Below, piece by piece: positions 63,001-64,000 of a DNA stretch of 64,000 nucleotides (its first letter is position 1; every line of letters begins with the position of its first letter). Under the pieces are notes generated by a model. It saw only the letters and a list, made by a program, of their open reading frames with translations, did no database searches and had not been told where the DNA came from. Source of the DNA: Temnothorax longispinosus. Lineage: Eukaryota; Arthropoda; Insecta; Hymenoptera; Formicidae. The stretch covers positions 23,135,020 to 23,199,019 of the forward strand of contig NC_092362.1 of assembly GCF_030848805.1 (NCBI RefSeq), written 5' to 3'. The position numbers were made by a program, and so were the translations under genes.

Positions 63001-63999
63001 TCTTCGTATTAGGATTACAAAAGGCAAAACATTCAGGAGATCGAAATTATTTCAGCGTCAGCATTTCTTTTTATCAAGACAATTCGCAGAAAATGTTTCC
63101 CCTATTCTTATACATATATCGCAACATATATACGGCACAGATTAAATTATACTTTCGTAAATTAAATTATTTAATTATAATAGTATATAGCATTCGTTCT
63201 TATGAGTTGTAAAAAGTTTCAAAAGATCAAGTATAAATACTTTTTGACGAAGAGGTTCTCTCATTACGAAAATTTTAGAATAACCATGACGCTACTTTAA
63301 AAAATCAATCATTATTTTTTTGCGTTTTTTGCTTCTGAAAGTCTAAGTAGTATTAATGTTTCAGGTGTTGTGTACGGCATATAATCGCATGAAAAAGGTT
63401 TTCAAATTAGAGAACTGACGTTTCAAGTAAAACTTTACGAAACTGTAATAAAAGTTCTTTAGAGGCAGTTTTTTGAATCGTTTTAGATATTTTAAAAAAG
63501 CATTGTTAATTTATTAATACTATAAAATAATATTAATTTATTAATATTATTTTATAATATTTTTTTACAGAGATATTTGAAATTAATGCCATTTAATATA
63601 TCAAATATGATGATATTCAAATTTGATACGTTTAAAGAAGTAAAACGTCACAGCTGTATTTAGAATTAAATGACGGTATATTTTAATGTTAATGTGTGGA
63701 TACTAATTTTTCTCATTATAAAATCACAGTTAAAGGTCTATTTTTAACTCAGAAGCATAATTTAGAAACGGAAACAGTGCTCGCAGCAGATACGATAAAT
63801 GTTCGAAAACATGCGAGCGCGATATACACATTTTCCAATTGGCGGTGCCGGTACCACGCGAAACTGTTCCGCTTCTGTTTGTTACAACGTTGCATAAAGC
63901 CGGGGGAAGACGCCTGTCTTCGTTGCGCGCAACAACTTTTATACGTGCTACGCGAGCGTGTAATAACGCCATTTCCACTTACCGCGGGCGAGTCGCCAC
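60072..63999. other. non-coding stretch to the right edge
   Basis: No gene could be supported. Moderately CpG-rich parts are 60150-60700, 60900-61200, 62330-62930 and 63770 to the end. The longest frame (171 codons, minus strand, 60171-60686) has no recognised motif and overlaps two plus-strand frames. The final 230 bp rise in CpG and may be the edge of another promoter-like tract. Confidence 0.45.
63516..63561. repeat. 21-bp AT-rich hairpin
   Basis: The arms 63516-63536 and 63541-63561 pair with one mismatch around a 4-base loop. The sequence is entirely A and T except for one C. Confidence 0.8.
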
Positions 64000-64000
64000 T

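Overview
This is a eukaryotic, insect-type window, probably hymenopteran and possibly an ant. The reasons are a strongly AT-rich background broken by CpG-dense tracts, short phased exons with GT-AG borders, long introns, several small non-autonomous mobile elements, and one complete gene of the insect ecdysteroid-kinase-like family. The species call is an inference. Almost all open reading frames in the window are chance or antisense frames, and most of the sequence is intronic or intergenic.

Two protein-coding loci can be supported. On the minus strand, an ecdysteroid kinase-like (EcKL/CHK-like) gene has five coding exons between 43697 and 38843. The exon phases join without conflict to give 406 aa. 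A candidate ATG-free leader exon ends at 46839, with two TATA boxes just upstream (46948-46977), and a poly(A) signal lies at 38816-38821. On the plus strand, one exon (21817-21938) carries a start codon and a signal peptide and ends in a good splice donor. No later exon of that gene was found, so it probably runs past the right edge across an intron of more than 42 kb. If so, the kinase gene is nested antiparallel inside that intron.

Layout: 1-3.3 kb is AT-rich with no gene. At 3.4-7.07 kb a long CpG-dense tract ends at a splice donor and is a candidate promoter with a non-coding first exon. From 7.08 to 21.8 kb the sequence is intron-like, with further CpG-rich tracts at 16.1-17.2 and 19.2-21.3 kb. 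The signal-peptide exon is at 21.8 kb, and 21.9-38.8 kb is intron-like. The kinase locus spans 38.8-46.9 kb and holds a 297-bp near-perfect foldback in one intron. From 47 to 64 kb the sequence is mostly non-coding, with a MITE copy, a tRNA-derived SINE, an element flanked by TTAA, and a CpG-rich tract ending at a strong donor at 59588.

The most unusual items are the intronic foldback (40953-41249), which would form a long double-stranded hairpin if transcribed with the kinase pre-mRNA; a loopless 50-bp palindrome (10621-10670); two copies of a palindromic MITE (20.2 and 47.5 kb); the TTAA element (57.1-57.7 kb); and the SINE with an incomplete tRNA head. No CRISPR array, rRNA gene or intact tRNA gene was seen.
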